64,000 nucleotides of DNA from Paludibacteraceae bacterium (lineage in GTDB: Bacteria > Bacteroidota > Bacteroidia > Bacteroidales > Paludibacteraceae). The notes below the pieces were generated by a model that made no database searches, was not told the DNA's origin, and was given only the letters and a program-made list of their open reading frames with translations. Shown here in pieces: positions 35,632-45,679 of the stretch. The position numbers and the translations under genes were made by a program. Each line of letters opens with the position of its first letter. The stretch's first letter is position 1. The DNA lies in the NCBI GenBank assembly GCA_017503075.1, contig JAFVTU010000009.1, positions 62,001 through 126,000 on the forward strand, given 5' to 3'.

Positions 35632-37713
35632 ATGCCAGAACAACAGAAAAAAAAATCAAATCAACCCAACCAACCTAAGCGTTCGCGTTGGTCATGGCTA
35701 TATTATGTGGTCATGATTGGATTGCTATTCTTCTTCTTTTTCCCATTCGGAGATACACAACATGCAGATAAAAACCTTAGTTATACCAAATTTACTGCTT
35801 ACATAGAAAACGATGCCATAGCATCGATTACAGTCTATGATGACAACACGGCGAAAGCTAAAATACGCCCAGAAAAATACGCAATTGTATTTAGTAATCA
35901 AGAGGCTGGAGAAAATGCAAAAGGCGAACTAAGTATGCAAATTCCTACAGTTGAGGAGTTTGCTAAATACATTGATAATGTGAATGTTAAGCGTAAAGAG
36001 CAAGGCAAACCTGCTATCGATGTCAGTTATGCTAAATCTAGAGGTGATTGGTATCTAATACTTATCAACCTTCTGCCTATTTTACTCATCGTACTTTTCT
36101 TTGTATGGATGAGTCGAGGCATGGCTAACGCTTCAGGTGGGGGACCTGGAGGTATATTCAATGTGGGTAAAGCTAAGGCACAAGTCTTTGACAAGGATAA
36201 GAAGGATAAAGTAACATTCAAAGACGTGGCAGGCCTAGCTGGAGCCAAACAAGAAGTGGAGGAAATCGTCTCTTTCCTCAAAAACCCTACCAAATATACC
36301 AATCTGGGTGGTAAGATTCCAAAAGGTGTGCTGCTCGTAGGCCCTCCAGGGACGGGTAAGACATTGCTTGCCAAGGCCGTAGCAGGCGAAGCGAATGTGC
36401 CATTCTTCTCAATGTCGGGTAGCGACTTCGTGGAGATGTTTGTAGGCGTAGGTGCAAGCCGTGTGCGTGACCTCTTCCGTCAAGCAAAGGAGAAAGCACC
36501 TGCTATCATATTTATTGATGAGATTGATGCTGTGGGTCGTGCCCGTGGCAAAAATAATATGATGGGCGGCGGCAACGATGAGCGTGAATCCACATTGAAT
36601 CAGTTACTTACCGAGATGGACGGCTTCGGCTCGAACTCGGGTGTGATTATCTTGGCAGCGACCAACCGTGCAGATGTGTTGGATGCTGCGCTGCTGCGTG
36701 CAGGGCGCTTTGACCGTCAGATACATGTTGAGTTGCCCGACTTGCAAGAGCGTAAAGAAATATTTGGTGTGCACCTTGCACCTATCAAAATTGATAATAA
36801 TCTAGATATCAATTTCTTAGCAAAACAAACACCTGGTTTCTCTGGAGCAGATATTGCCAATGTCTGCAACGAAGCTGCACTCATTGCCGCACGCAATGAC
36901 CACAAGAAAGTTTCCAAACAAGATTTTATGGACGCTGTGGACCGAATCATAGGTGGCTTGGAACGCAAGAACAAGATTATGACCGAAGAGGAAAAACGCT
37001 CTGTGGCTTATCACGAAGCAGGACACGCTACTATCTCGTGGCTGTTGCGTTGGGGCAACCCACTCGTGAAAGTGACCATCGTGCCTCGCGGCGTGGCATT
37101 AGGTGCTGCGTGGTATTTGCCTGAAGAACGCCAATTGACCAACAAAGATCATATCATGGATAATCTCTGTTCGCTCTTGGGCGGTCGCGCTGCGGAGGAA
37201 GTGTTCCTCCATCAAACTTCCACAGGTGCACTCAATGACCTCGAACGTGCTACCAAACAAGCATACGCGATGGTGGCATACTACGGTATGTCAGATAAAC
37301 TCAAGAACCTCAGCTACTACGATTCTACAGGTCGCTACGACATGGGTATCACCAAACCCTATTCAGAGAAGACGGCAGAAGTGATTGACAGCGAAACCAG
37401 TGCAATCATCGCCGAGCAGATGGCACGTGCAAAGAAGATTTTGCAAGAGAATGCAGAAGGACACAATAAGTTGGCAGAGATGTTGATTGAAAAAGAGGTC
37501 ATCACTTCAGATGATGTGGAAGCTATCTTAGGGCCTCGTCCTTGGGCAAGTCGTACCGACGAAATCATCGCTGCCAACGATGCGCTGCAAGCGGAAAACG
37601 AAAAGGTAAAAGAAACCGAGAAACCAAAAAAGAAACGTGCCCCACGCAAAAAGAAAGAGGAAGTAGTGGTTCTAGAAAAACCTAGTGAACAAACCAACTC
37701 TACACCACTCTAA
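35632..37713 (+). CDS. ftsH: ATP-dependent zinc metalloprotease FtsH
   Basis: 693-residue membrane AAA+ protease. Two membrane helices (about residues 22-40 and 140-160) flank a small periplasmic domain. Walker A is GPPGTGKT (237-244), Walker [10 protein letters not shown], and the SRH follows. The zinc site is HEAGH (461-465). The C-terminus is an unusually long basic and acidic tail (about 650-693) rich in Lys, Glu and Pro, ending over degenerate CTACACCA-type repeats. The pore motif [15 protein letters not shown] is intact. Confidence 0.97.
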   Translation: MPEQQKKKSNQPNQPKRSRWSWLYYVVMIGLLFFFFFPFGDTQHADKNLSYTKFTAYIENDAIASITVYDDNTAKAKIRPEKYAIVFSNQEAGENAKGELSMQIPTVEEFAKYIDNVNVKRKEQGKPAIDVSYAKSRGDWYLILINLLPILLIVLFFVWMSRGMANASGGGPGGIFNVGKAKAQVFDKDKKDKVTFKDVAGLAGAKQEVEEIVSFLKNPTKYTNLGGKIPKGVLLVGPPGTGKTLLAKAVAGEANVPFFSMSGSDFVEMFVGVGASRVRDLFRQAKEKAPAIIFIDEIDAVGRARGKNNMMGGGNDERESTLNQLLTEMDGFGSNSGVIILAATNRADVLDAALLRAGRFDRQIHVELPDLQERKEIFGVHLAPIKIDNNLDINFLAKQTPGFSGADIANVCNEAALIAARNDHKKVSKQDFMDAVDRIIGGLERKNKIMTEEEKRSVAYHEAGHATISWLLRWGNPLVKVTIVPRGVALGAAWYLPEERQLTNKDHIMDNLCSLLGGRAAEEVFLHQTSTGALNDLERATKQAYAMVAYYGMSDKLKNLSYYDSTGRYDMGITKPYSEKTAEVIDSETSAIIAEQMARAKKILQENAEGHNKLAEMLIEKEVITSDDVEAILGPRPWASRTDEIIAANDALQAENEKVKETEKPKKKRAPRKKKEEVVVLEKPSEQTNSTPL

Positions 37714-37744
37714 ACAACACTATACAATACTACACAACACATTT

Positions 37745-40543
37745 ATGAAAAGATTTATCTTAAGCACTCTCGTGCTGGCGTTGTCGCTCACAATGGCAGC
37801 GCAACAACCACAACCACTGCCTATTGATTCCGCAGTGCGCGTGGGCAAGTTGGAGAATGGTCTGACTTATTACATCCGTCACAATGAATATCCTAAACAA
37901 CGTGCCGAGTTCCATATCGCACAGGCGGTAGGTGCTATCCTCGAAGAAGACCACCAAAACGGTTTGGCGCACTTCCTCGAGCATATGGCGTTCAATGGTA
38001 CAGAGCACTTTGCAGGCAAAGGTATCATTGAGTACTTCGAGTCTATCGGTGTGAACTTCGGCGGTAATATCAATGCCTACACCTCACTCGACGAGACTGT
38101 TTATCGCCTCAGTGAGGTGCCTACTACCCGCGAAGGCATCATCGACTCTGCCTTGCTCGTGATGCACGACTGGGCATGCGGTTTGTTGCTACTGCCAGAA
38201 GAGATTGACGCAGAGCGTGGCGTTATCCGCGAGGAGTGGCGCACAGGTGCGCAAGCTAATCGCCGTATGTGGAAAGCCATTAACCCACTCAAATACCCAG
38301 GCAGCCAATATGCTAAACGCGATGTGATTGGTGATACGGCTGTGATCAATAACTTTGCTTACGATGCGCTTCGCGACTATTATAAGAAATGGTATGGTCC
38401 AGACAACCAAGCAATTATCGTAGTGGGTGATATAGATGTCGATCAAATCGAACAAAAGATCAAAGCCCTTTGGGCTGATGTACCTGCACGCGCCAACCGT
38501 GGCGAGCGTCCATTGTACTCAGTAAACGACAATGAGCAACCTATCGTGGCTATCGTGCGCGACAAAGAGGCACAAAATACTCGTATTGAACTGGAGTTCA
38601 AAAAAGGAAAATTGCCACAAGCTTTGCGCGGAACTGATGCTGCCTATACCATGGAACTTGCTCTGAATTTGGTTTGCAGTATGTTCAATAATCGCCTTTC
38701 TGATTTGGCTATCAAACCTGAAGCATCTTTTGTGGGTGCAGGCTCATACTATGGCGAACTGGTAAAGGAGAAAGATGCGTTTGTTGCTATTTATCTTGCA
38801 AAGCAAGGTCAAGAGGTGCAAGCATACAAAGACCTTTTAACTCAATTGGAGAAAATGCGTCGCTATGGCTTCACCAATGCCGAATTAGACCGCGTCAAGA
38901 AGGAGTGGTTAGCTGCTTATGAGAAGTCATACAATGAGCGCACAACCGTACGCAATATCCGCCGCGCACAAGAGTGTATCCGCCATTATCTTGACGGAGC
39001 ACCTATGCCTGGTGAGGCGTGGGAGTATCAAGTGGTACAACAGATGTTGCCTATGATCGGCGTAGATATGCTTAATCAAATTGCTGGGCAACTAGTAACC
39101 GACGAAAATCTCATTATCTCTTTCCAAGCACCAGAAGATAGTGCTGTGGTACTTCCTACTGAAGCAGAAGCTATTCAATTCTTAGCTGAAGTCAAAAATC
39201 AGGAAATTGAAGCTCCTGTAGAGGAAACTATCCGAGAGAAACTTGTAGAGACTGCGCCAAAACCAGGAAAAATCAAACATACACAATACGATGAGCACTT
39301 AGGAACAACCGAATGGACGCTATCAAATGGCGTTCGCGTCGTAGTCAAACCAACTACTTTCAAACAAGATGAAATCTTATTCCAAGGTATGTCGCTGGGT
39401 GGTGCATCGCAAGTAGATACCGAGAATTTACCATCTTCTATGTTGGCTAGTACTATCGTGGATTTCAGTGGATTGGCTGATATGTCTATGACCGATTTGC
39501 AAAAGGCTTTGACAGGCAAGAATGTCTCGCACTCTGCTTCAATCAACAATAATACCGAGACCGTTAGTGGATCTTCTACAGTAAAGGACTTGGAAACTTT
39601 GTTACAACTCAATTACTTGGCCTTCACTGCTCCTCGTCGAGATGAGGAAGCGTTCCAAACATTGATGAGTATCCTCCAAAGCCAATTGGCTAACAAGGAT
39701 AAGAACCCTAAAGCTGTCTTCTCGGATTCTATTCAAATGATGGCAACCAATAATTCTTCTCGTACTGTCCTAGAAAATATGACTTTGGTTGAGAGGGTGA
39801 ACCTAGATAAGGCATTGGAAATTTACAAAGCACGATTTGCCAATCCAGCGGACTTCGTATTCACATTTGTGGGTAATGTTGATCCACAAGACGAAACATT
39901 CAAACAATTGATATGCACTTGGTTAGGTGGTATGAAAACTTCTAAAAAACGCGAACAAGTAATCAATCATAATGTTCGTGCACCACAGGGTATATGCAAA
40001 AATTATTTCACCCGCAATATGGAAACCAAAACCGCTAGCAATCGTATCCAATACACCTCTTATGAGATGCCTTATACCTTGGCCAATGCCCTCAATATGG
40101 AGGTGATTGGTCGCATCCTCTCTACTCGCTATTTGGAATCTATTCGCGAACGAGAAGGTGGTTCGTATGGCGTAGGTTGTGCTGGTATGATGGATATCCT
40201 ACCTACACCTTGTGCACGCCTAATCATGCAGTTTGATACCGATCCTGAGAAACAACAAAAGTTGATTAATATCATCCACGAGGAGGTCAACACAATTCTC
40301 GAAAATGGTCCATTGGCAAATGACTTGCAGAAGGAAAAAGAGTCTATGATCAAGGACTTCCAAGAGGATTTGGAGAAAAATGGCTATTGGCAAACTGCAT
40401 TGTATATGTATTACCTCTATGGTATCAACTACATAACCGATTATCAATCTGCAGTGGAGAATATCACTGCAGAAAGCGTACAAAAGACACTGAAATCTTT
40501 GGTTGAGTCTGGTAATATGTTTGAAGTTGTGATGTTACCTTAG
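37745..40543 (+). CDS. M16-family zinc peptidase (PqqL/insulinase type)
   Basis: 932-residue exported metalloprotease. A signal peptide (1-19) is followed by two M16 halves. The inverted zinc motif HFLEH is at 76-80, with the downstream glutamate in AERGVIREEWR. The second half (from about residue 515) lacks the motif, as expected. The likely role is degradation of peptides in the periplasm. ATG at 37745 lies 31 bp after the ftsH stop within degenerate 10-bp repeats. cdsA, often near ftsH, is absent here. Confidence 0.9.
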   Translation: MKRFILSTLVLALSLTMAAQQPQPLPIDSAVRVGKLENGLTYYIRHNEYPKQRAEFHIAQAVGAILEEDHQNGLAHFLEHMAFNGTEHFAGKGIIEYFESIGVNFGGNINAYTSLDETVYRLSEVPTTREGIIDSALLVMHDWACGLLLLPEEIDAERGVIREEWRTGAQANRRMWKAINPLKYPGSQYAKRDVIGDTAVINNFAYDALRDYYKKWYGPDNQAIIVVGDIDVDQIEQKIKALWADVPARANRGERPLYSVNDNEQPIVAIVRDKEAQNTRIELEFKKGKLPQALRGTDAAYTMELALNLVCSMFNNRLSDLAIKPEASFVGAGSYYGELVKEKDAFVAIYLAKQGQEVQAYKDLLTQLEKMRRYGFTNAELDRVKKEWLAAYEKSYNERTTVRNIRRAQECIRHYLDGAPMPGEAWEYQVVQQMLPMIGVDMLNQIAGQLVTDENLIISFQAPEDSAVVLPTEAEAIQFLAEVKNQEIEAPVEETIREKLVETAPKPGKIKHTQYDEHLGTTEWTLSNGVRVVVKPTTFKQDEILFQGMSLGGASQVDTENLPSSMLASTIVDFSGLADMSMTDLQKALTGKNVSHSASINNNTETVSGSSTVKDLETLLQLNYLAFTAPRRDEEAFQTLMSILQSQLANKDKNPKAVFSDSIQMMATNNSSRTVLENMTLVERVNLDKALEIYKARFANPADFVFTFVGNVDPQDETFKQLICTWLGGMKTSKKREQVINHNVRAPQGICKNYFTRNMETKTASNRIQYTSYEMPYTLANALNMEVIGRILSTRYLESIREREGGSYGVGCAGMMDILPTPCARLIMQFDTDPEKQQKLINIIHEEVNTILENGPLANDLQKEKESMIKDFQEDLEKNGYWQTALYMYYLYGINYITDYQSAVENITAESVQKTLKSLVESGNMFEVVMLP

Positions 40544-40563
40544 TGAAATAGTAATGCTAGAAA

Positions 40564-40595
40564 TAAAAAGGCTGCTACGGCAGTCTTTTTTTTGG
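40564..40595 (+). terminator. Terminator after the M16 peptidase gene
   Basis: AAAAAGGCTGC, loop TACG, GCAGTCTTTTTTT with a T tract. Confidence 0.8.
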
Positions 40596-40655
40596 GTGTA
40601 TTATATGTTGTATAACATAAATTGTTTTTATTTTATATAAAATAAATCATTTCAC

Positions 40656-40686
40656 TTGCGTATTTGAAATATTTTTTATACCTTTG
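40656..40686 (+). promoter_or_regulatory. Promoter TTG-N20-TACCTTTG for the 1559-residue protein gene
   Basis: TTG 40656-40658 and TACCTTTG 40679-40686, about 75 bases before the ATG at 40762. Confidence 0.75.
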
Positions 40687-40761
40687 TGCGCTAAATACTA
40701 CGAACATATGTTTAGCAAACATTATATAATTAACTTTATTATTAACCAAAATCAAATCGTT

Positions 40762-43700
40762 ATGAAGAAATTATCTTTCTTTTTGATGGCAATGCTCTTC
40801 TCAGTGATGAGCTTTGCAACTGAAGTAACAGTATCCATTGCGGACTATGCTACCGCTAATGGCTGGGTTAATGCTACACCGTACGACACTCTAACAATGG
40901 ACGAGGTTGTAACTGTAACTGCAAACCCTACTACTGGTACTTATAATAATACTGGAAAGTATTATGACAGTGGTACTAACTGGCGCATGTATCAAAACGA
41001 AGCTCCAGCTATCGTGGTAACTGCAGCAGAAGGTTATCTTTTAACTTCTGTTACATTCACTTATGAGAGCAACAAGACTGGTGTTATGCTTGATGCAGAT
41101 AGTGCACAAGTCGCTTCTGGCACTGCTGTTGCATTGGACAAAGTTGCTTCTGCTACATTTACTGTAGGCAACACTGACGCTGCTGTAACTAATGGCCAAG
41201 CTCGTATCACAGCTATCACAGTGACCTACGAGGCTGCAGAAGAAGAACCTGTAGTAACCGTTCCTACTAATGCTGAATTGTGGGAAGCATTCAAACCTTA
41301 CTACAACACATACTACGGTTTGACACGTGCTGACCAACCTATCGACAAAGTTTCTACCTTCGCTAATGCAAAGATGCAAGAGATCATGACTGACGCTGTA
41401 TCTGAGTATAAATGGTTGGGTGACTATGTTTTGGGTGTTGCTGCTGGTCAAGGTGTAAACTTGCCAACAGATATGGCAGCTGCTAACGAGGGCGCTTGGC
41501 GCTGGGCTGTACACGCATTCTTCAATGCTACTACTGGTGCTAATGGTGCTGCAGGTACCGACTTCACCGAAGCTGGTAAACCAGAAAAATGGGGTCCTTA
41601 CTACCTCGCAGCTCAAACTCCTGTTGAGCCAGAAATCGAGTGGATTGAAATGCCTCTTGAAATCAGCAACTTGACTACTATGGAAATGCCTGTAGAGGGT
41701 GTTACCTATTTGCAATTGACAGGTCGTGATGATATAAATGATGCAGACGTAATGCTCTTCCTCAACAACTACACTGGCGAGGAGAAAGCTTACGAAGTAA
41801 ACGTTGAGAGCTCATTAATGACCTTCGGTGGTATGGAACTCACCGTTATGGATGGTTCTATCACCAAGTCTGTTGACCCAGAGTTGGGCGATGTATTCGC
41901 TGGTACTGTTCATGCTTCTGTTGAAGAAGACAGCGCAGTATTGTACGTTGCATTTGATCTCAAGATGTATGCTCTTCCTCCTATAGCAATCGAGTTGGAA
42001 GATGTTGAGATTGTTGTTAACGAAGAAAGTGCAATCGCATTCTTCAATGCTACATGGGAAGGTTCTCCACTTCAAGTAGAGGTTTCTGGCTTCGAAGAGG
42101 TAGAGTTCAAAGAGTACGAGGAATGCTGGCTCTCTATCGGTGACAGTGTTAACTGGGTGGACGCTGCTGCTGGTCCAGTTGCTGTTATTATTGCGGATGG
42201 TGTGGCTACGCTCGAAGGCGAGTTCACCAGTTTCGCTACTGGCAAATCTTATGAGGTAATGCTTACTGGTACATTGCCAGTGAAAGAGGAGCCTGCATTG
42301 AAGGGTGTTGTTAAACGTGCCGTTCAATTGGGCGAAAGCGTTGTTGTCCTCACTCACGAGGCTGACGGTACTGCTCACATCTACAACGTAGTAGGTGAGA
42401 AGATTTCTGAGGTATCTCAAGAAGGCGTTATCGCTGTTGATACTGCCAACGCTGGCGACCTTCTCGCTATTTCTGATATCGCTGTTACTGAGGATGGCAA
42501 GCTCGTTGCTATCAACTACATGCAAACTCAATCAGGTGACGACTATGTAGACGCAGGTTACAAACGTGGTGAGACTCGCGTTTACCTCTGGGACAACCTC
42601 GCAGGTGATCCATCTACCTTATTCACCTCTAAGATGTCTTCTAACTGGTTCCGCAGCAAGCAAGGTTTGACCATGGCTGTTAAGGGTACTTCTGACAACA
42701 TGGAGATCTTCACAACTGGTATCCACGCAACAAAAGCATGGGCACGCACATCTTCTTATCGCGTAATCGATGGTGTTTACACTGAGCCAGATGTTAACAA
42801 CAACGACTATTATCACTTCTACGACGTTGCTGATGCTGTCGCTCTTGAGACTACCGTTGGTACACAATATGAGTTGAACGCTTCTCCTCTTGATTCTATG
42901 AACTGGATCCTCGATGCTGAGTTGATTAACCCAGTTGAGATTGTAGAGCCAGAGACCAACAATGTTGAGATTTCTACTTGTGTAGCTCTCACACAAGATC
43001 TTGGTAAGAAGTTCAATGGTGCAACTATCCTTAAGGAAGGTGAGCAAGTTCTCATGGTTGCTCCTTATGCTGACGCTGATGGCAAACTCGCTGGTGTGAA
43101 GGTTCTTGACATCACCGATGGTTTGGCTGCTGACTCTGTTGTTGCTACATTGGATTTGGATGCTCCTGTAGCTGCTACCGCTGCTGCTACTGCTGTTGAG
43201 GTGGTTGCTTACGATGTAAACATCACTCTCGTAGCTGATGGCTATATCTACAACCTCGTTTACAACTTGCCAAAACCAGAGCGTACCGAGACTACTGTAT
43301 TGAACCCATTCGCTTATGACCTATCTTCTACACTTTCTGAGGATCTCGCTACTTTGACTATCAACTACACATTGAACGCTAATGCGGATGCTGTTGAGGT
43401 AGTTATCTTAAGCGGCGAAGAGGTTGTTAAGACTATCCCATGCAAGGGTATCAATAAGGGTACTTACACCGTAGAGGTTTCTACTGCTGGTCTTCCACAA
43501 GATGTTGACTTCACATGGTCTGTAAATGTGAAGGGTACTTCTGTAGCTGCTCCTACTCAAAACCCAACCATCTATAGTTTCTACCACCCATCAGGTTTGG
43601 ATATTGATAACAACCCAGAGAACCCAACCTTCGGTATGCTTCTCATTAACGAGGGTATGCACTCTGTTAAGGATATTGACAGTGGCTATGTATCTTCTAA

Positions 43701-45441
43701 TTTCGGTGCAGGTATCTTCGCATTCAACCCAGCACTTGAACCAATGCCTAATGGTGATAAACCTGGTTACAATGGTGGTGTAGAGTTCACTACTGGTCGT
43801 GCTGATGGTGCAGGTACTGCATATTCTCCACGTCGTATCCGTATCTCTGAGGACGGTCGTATCTTCGTTACCTCACTCAATACCGATGGTACTTACTTGT
43901 GGGAGGTTAACCCTGCTAACATGAACGAGTGGACACCTGTATTCCAAGGTACATTGAATGAGAATAAAGAGTTGGTAGATGCAGATAGCAACTTCGTAGC
44001 TGCTCCTAACAATGGCTTTGATGTGAAGGGTGCTGGTGAGAACTTGCAACTCATGATGTATTCTGTTAACTTGCCAGGTATCACGGGTGCTGCAATGAGT
44101 GGCTTCCGCTGCGATGAGTACAACCTCGGTACTGCAACTTCTTGGGCTACTGCTCCTTCTAAGAACTGGGTTCTTGGTAAATATGCTATCAACTATACTG
44201 GTACTCAAGTTGTTTATGATAATGAAGGTGGTATCTGGATTGCGTCTTATCGTGGTACAGCTAATGATGCTAACCCAGGTTTGGTTCACATCAATGCTGA
44301 TGGTGTAGAAGATGCAAAACTCGTTTGGAGCAATGTACGTCAAGCAGGTATCCGCTTCAATAACGACTTCACTAAGCTCATTGTAGCAGGTAACAATGGT
44401 GCAGCTAAGAAAGCTACTATCTACGCTGTTTCTAAAGATGCTAACGGTGCTCCTGTATTGACAGAGGAGACAGTAATTGATATGGCTGCTATTGGCAACA
44501 ATATCAACGACCTTGCATTTGACTATGCTGGTAACCTCTACGCTTGTGGTAACTCTGCTGAGAAACTTATCGGTTGGGCTATGCCTTACTCTGGCGAGGT
44601 TTCTACTCCTGCTGCAAGCAAGTATGCATTCACATTGGAATCTGAGCCTGAGTACATGACTTGGGAAGACGAAATTACCAACTTGGTAATTGACCTCGAG
44701 AACATGGCTATCATTGGTGGTCCAAGTACAAAGTGGCAAGTTGAGGTTTACCTTGGCTTGGGTCAAGACAATGGTGATGGCACATTCACTTTGACAGAGG
44801 AAAGTTCTGTGGCTCTTATGGGCTTTGATACTCGCTTCATTGATGGTTATGTTTACGATATTGATGTAAATGCTCCTGCTGCTAAGGCTGTATTGCATGT
44901 AGAGGATAGCGGTTTCTTCTATGAGTTCAAACTCAACATGACTTCTACCCCAACAGAGGCTATCGTGGTAGTAGTAGAAGATGCTACAGTTGCAGTAGAT
45001 GAATTCGAACCATTCCCAGGTGCAATGAAGGAATATTCATTGAAGATGACTGCTAACTGGACATATGAAGAGGACAGTGTAACTTATCCAGTATTGGTTG
45101 AGGTTCCTGCTTACTATCCAGCAGCAACTGAGCCATCAGAGATACTATGTACCGTTACTATCGGTGGTGAGGGTGATGATGATCCATGGCTTGGCTTCGG
45201 TGAAGGTACTCTAACTATCACTACTGTTGATGGTGTGGTTACAGCTAAGGGTATCGTTGTTAACCCATACACTAAAGTAGCATTCGATGTTACCGTTTCT
45301 GGTAAGTTGCCAGAAGATCCTAATACAGGTCTTGACAATATCAACCTCAATGCTCAACCTGTGAAGATGATCAAGGATGGTATGCTTATCATCAACAAGG
45401 GTGGCCGCAAATTCAATGTTCAAGGTGCTATCTTGAAGTAA
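40762..45441 (+). CDS. Large exported beta-rich protein with a short C-terminal sorting-like tail
   Basis: 1559 residues with a clear signal peptide (1-20). The N-terminal region is beta-rich and is followed by a helical module (ELWEAFKPYYNTYYGL, about residue 170). Two beta modules of the type seen in the next two genes come next. A long central part resembles a propeller (INYTGTQVVYDNEGGIWIAS; IYAVSKDANG), possibly the Bacteroidetes DUF4623 type. The C-terminus is KMIKDGMLIINKGGRKFNVQ plus a few residues, a tail shared with three other proteins here. Function unknown, probably at the cell surface. Codon use is extremely biased to GCT, GTT and similar codons, suggesting very high expression. 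It is flanked by its own promoter and terminators. Confidence 0.75.
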   Translation: MKKLSFFLMAMLFSVMSFATEVTVSIADYATANGWVNATPYDTLTMDEVVTVTANPTTGTYNNTGKYYDSGTNWRMYQNEAPAIVVTAAEGYLLTSVTFTYESNKTGVMLDADSAQVASGTAVALDKVASATFTVGNTDAAVTNGQARITAITVTYEAAEEEPVVTVPTNAELWEAFKPYYNTYYGLTRADQPIDKVSTFANAKMQEIMTDAVSEYKWLGDYVLGVAAGQGVNLPTDMAAANEGAWRWAVHAFFNATTGANGAAGTDFTEAGKPEKWGPYYLAAQTPVEPEIEWIEMPLEISNLTTMEMPVEGVTYLQLTGRDDINDADVMLFLNNYTGEEKAYEVNVESSLMTFGGMELTVMDGSITKSVDPELGDVFAGTVHASVEEDSAVLYVAFDLKMYALPPIAIELEDVEIVVNEESAIAFFNATWEGSPLQVEVSGFEEVEFKEYEECWLSIGDSVNWVDAAAGPVAVIIADGVATLEGEFTSFATGKSYEVMLTGTLPVKEEPALKGVVKRAVQLGESVVVLTHEADGTAHIYNVVGEKISEVSQEGVIAVDTANAGDLLAISDIAVTEDGKLVAINYMQTQSGDDYVDAGYKRGETRVYLWDNLAGDPSTLFTSKMSSNWFRSKQGLTMAVKGTSDNMEIFTTGIHATKAWARTSSYRVIDGVYTEPDVNNNDYYHFYDVADAVALETTVGTQYELNASPLDSMNWILDAELINPVEIVEPETNNVEISTCVALTQDLGKKFNGATILKEGEQVLMVAPYADADGKLAGVKVLDITDGLAADSVVATLDLDAPVAATAAATAVEVVAYDVNITLVADGYIYNLVYNLPKPERTETTVLNPFAYDLSSTLSEDLATLTINYTLNANADAVEVVILSGEEVVKTIPCKGINKGTYTVEVSTAGLPQDVDFTWSVNVKGTSVAAPTQNPTIYSFYHPSGLDIDNNPENPTFGMLLINEGMHSVKDIDSGYVSSNFGAGIFAFNPALEPMPNGDKPGYNGGVEFTTGRADGAGTAYSPRRIRISEDGRIFVTSLNTDGTYLWEVNPANMNEWTPVFQGTLNENKELVDADSNFVAAPNNGFDVKGAGENLQLMMYSVNLPGITGAAMSGFRCDEYNLGTATSWATAPSKNWVLGKYAINYTGTQVVYDNEGGIWIASYRGTANDANPGLVHINADGVEDAKLVWSNVRQAGIRFNNDFTKLIVAGNNGAAKKATIYAVSKDANGAPVLTEETVIDMAAIGNNINDLAFDYAGNLYACGNSAEKLIGWAMPYSGEVSTPAASKYAFTLESEPEYMTWEDEITNLVIDLENMAIIGGPSTKWQVEVYLGLGQDNGDGTFTLTEESSVALMGFDTRFIDGYVYDIDVNAPAAKAVLHVEDSGFFYEFKLNMTSTPTEAIVVVVEDATVAVDEFEPFPGAMKEYSLKMTANWTYEEDSVTYPVLVEVPAYYPAATEPSEILCTVTIGGEGDDDPWLGFGEGTLTITTVDGVVTAKGIVVNPYTKVAFDVTVSGKLPEDPNTGLDNINLNAQPVKMIKDGMLIINKGGRKFNVQGAILK

Positions 45442-45502
45442 TTAAGAATTGTGAATTTAGAAGTATTTGTACTTCATAATTCATAACTCATAATTCATAA
45501 TT

Positions 45503-45537
45503 AAATAGGCTTCCTCCTACGAGGGAGCCTATTTTTT
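45503..45537 (+). terminator. Terminator after the 1559-residue protein gene
   Basis: AATAGGCTTCCTC, loop CTAC, GAGGGAGCCTATTTTTT. A second terminator-like hairpin AAAAATCGCTA-TG-TAGCGATTTTT follows at 45583-45612. Confidence 0.8.
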
Positions 45538-45540
45538 ATT

Positions 45541-45582
45541 CTCGCCACTAAACACTAAACAATAGCGAAGCGTCCTCTAAAC
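45541..45582. repeat. Interspersed repeat CACTAAACAxTAGCGAAGCGTCC
   Basis: cactaaacaatagcgaagcgtcc followed by tctaaac. Nearly the same string is found at 55852-55884. Both contain the short GCGAAGC-GTCC unit of the mini-hairpin family. Confidence 0.7.
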
Positions 45583-45612
45583 AAAAAAATCGCTATGTAG
45601 CGATTTTTTTTT
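45583..45612 (+). terminator. Second hairpin terminator before the paralogue pair
   Basis: AAAAATCGCTA, TG, TAGCGATTTTTTTT. A perfect stem with A and T tracts, likely bidirectional. The -33 TTTG of the next promoter (45610-45613) begins inside its T tract. Confidence 0.75.
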
Positions 45613-45641
45613 GCATATCTTGCAAATTTTTACTACCTTTG
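45610..45641 (+). promoter_or_regulatory. Promoter TTTG-N20-TACCTTTG of the 889-residue protein gene
   Basis: TTTG 45610-45613 and TACCTTTG 45634-45641. The start codon is 38 bases further on. Confidence 0.75.
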
Positions 45642-45679
45642 TCGCCTAATTTGGAGTATTAGTGTTATTAGGTATGTAT

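Noticed and set aside
41041..44898. Long stop-free frames on the minus strand (224, 238, 142, 341 codons) opposite the 1559-residue protein gene
   Set aside because: They follow from the strong codon bias of the real gene. No start context, promoter or recognisable protein pattern.
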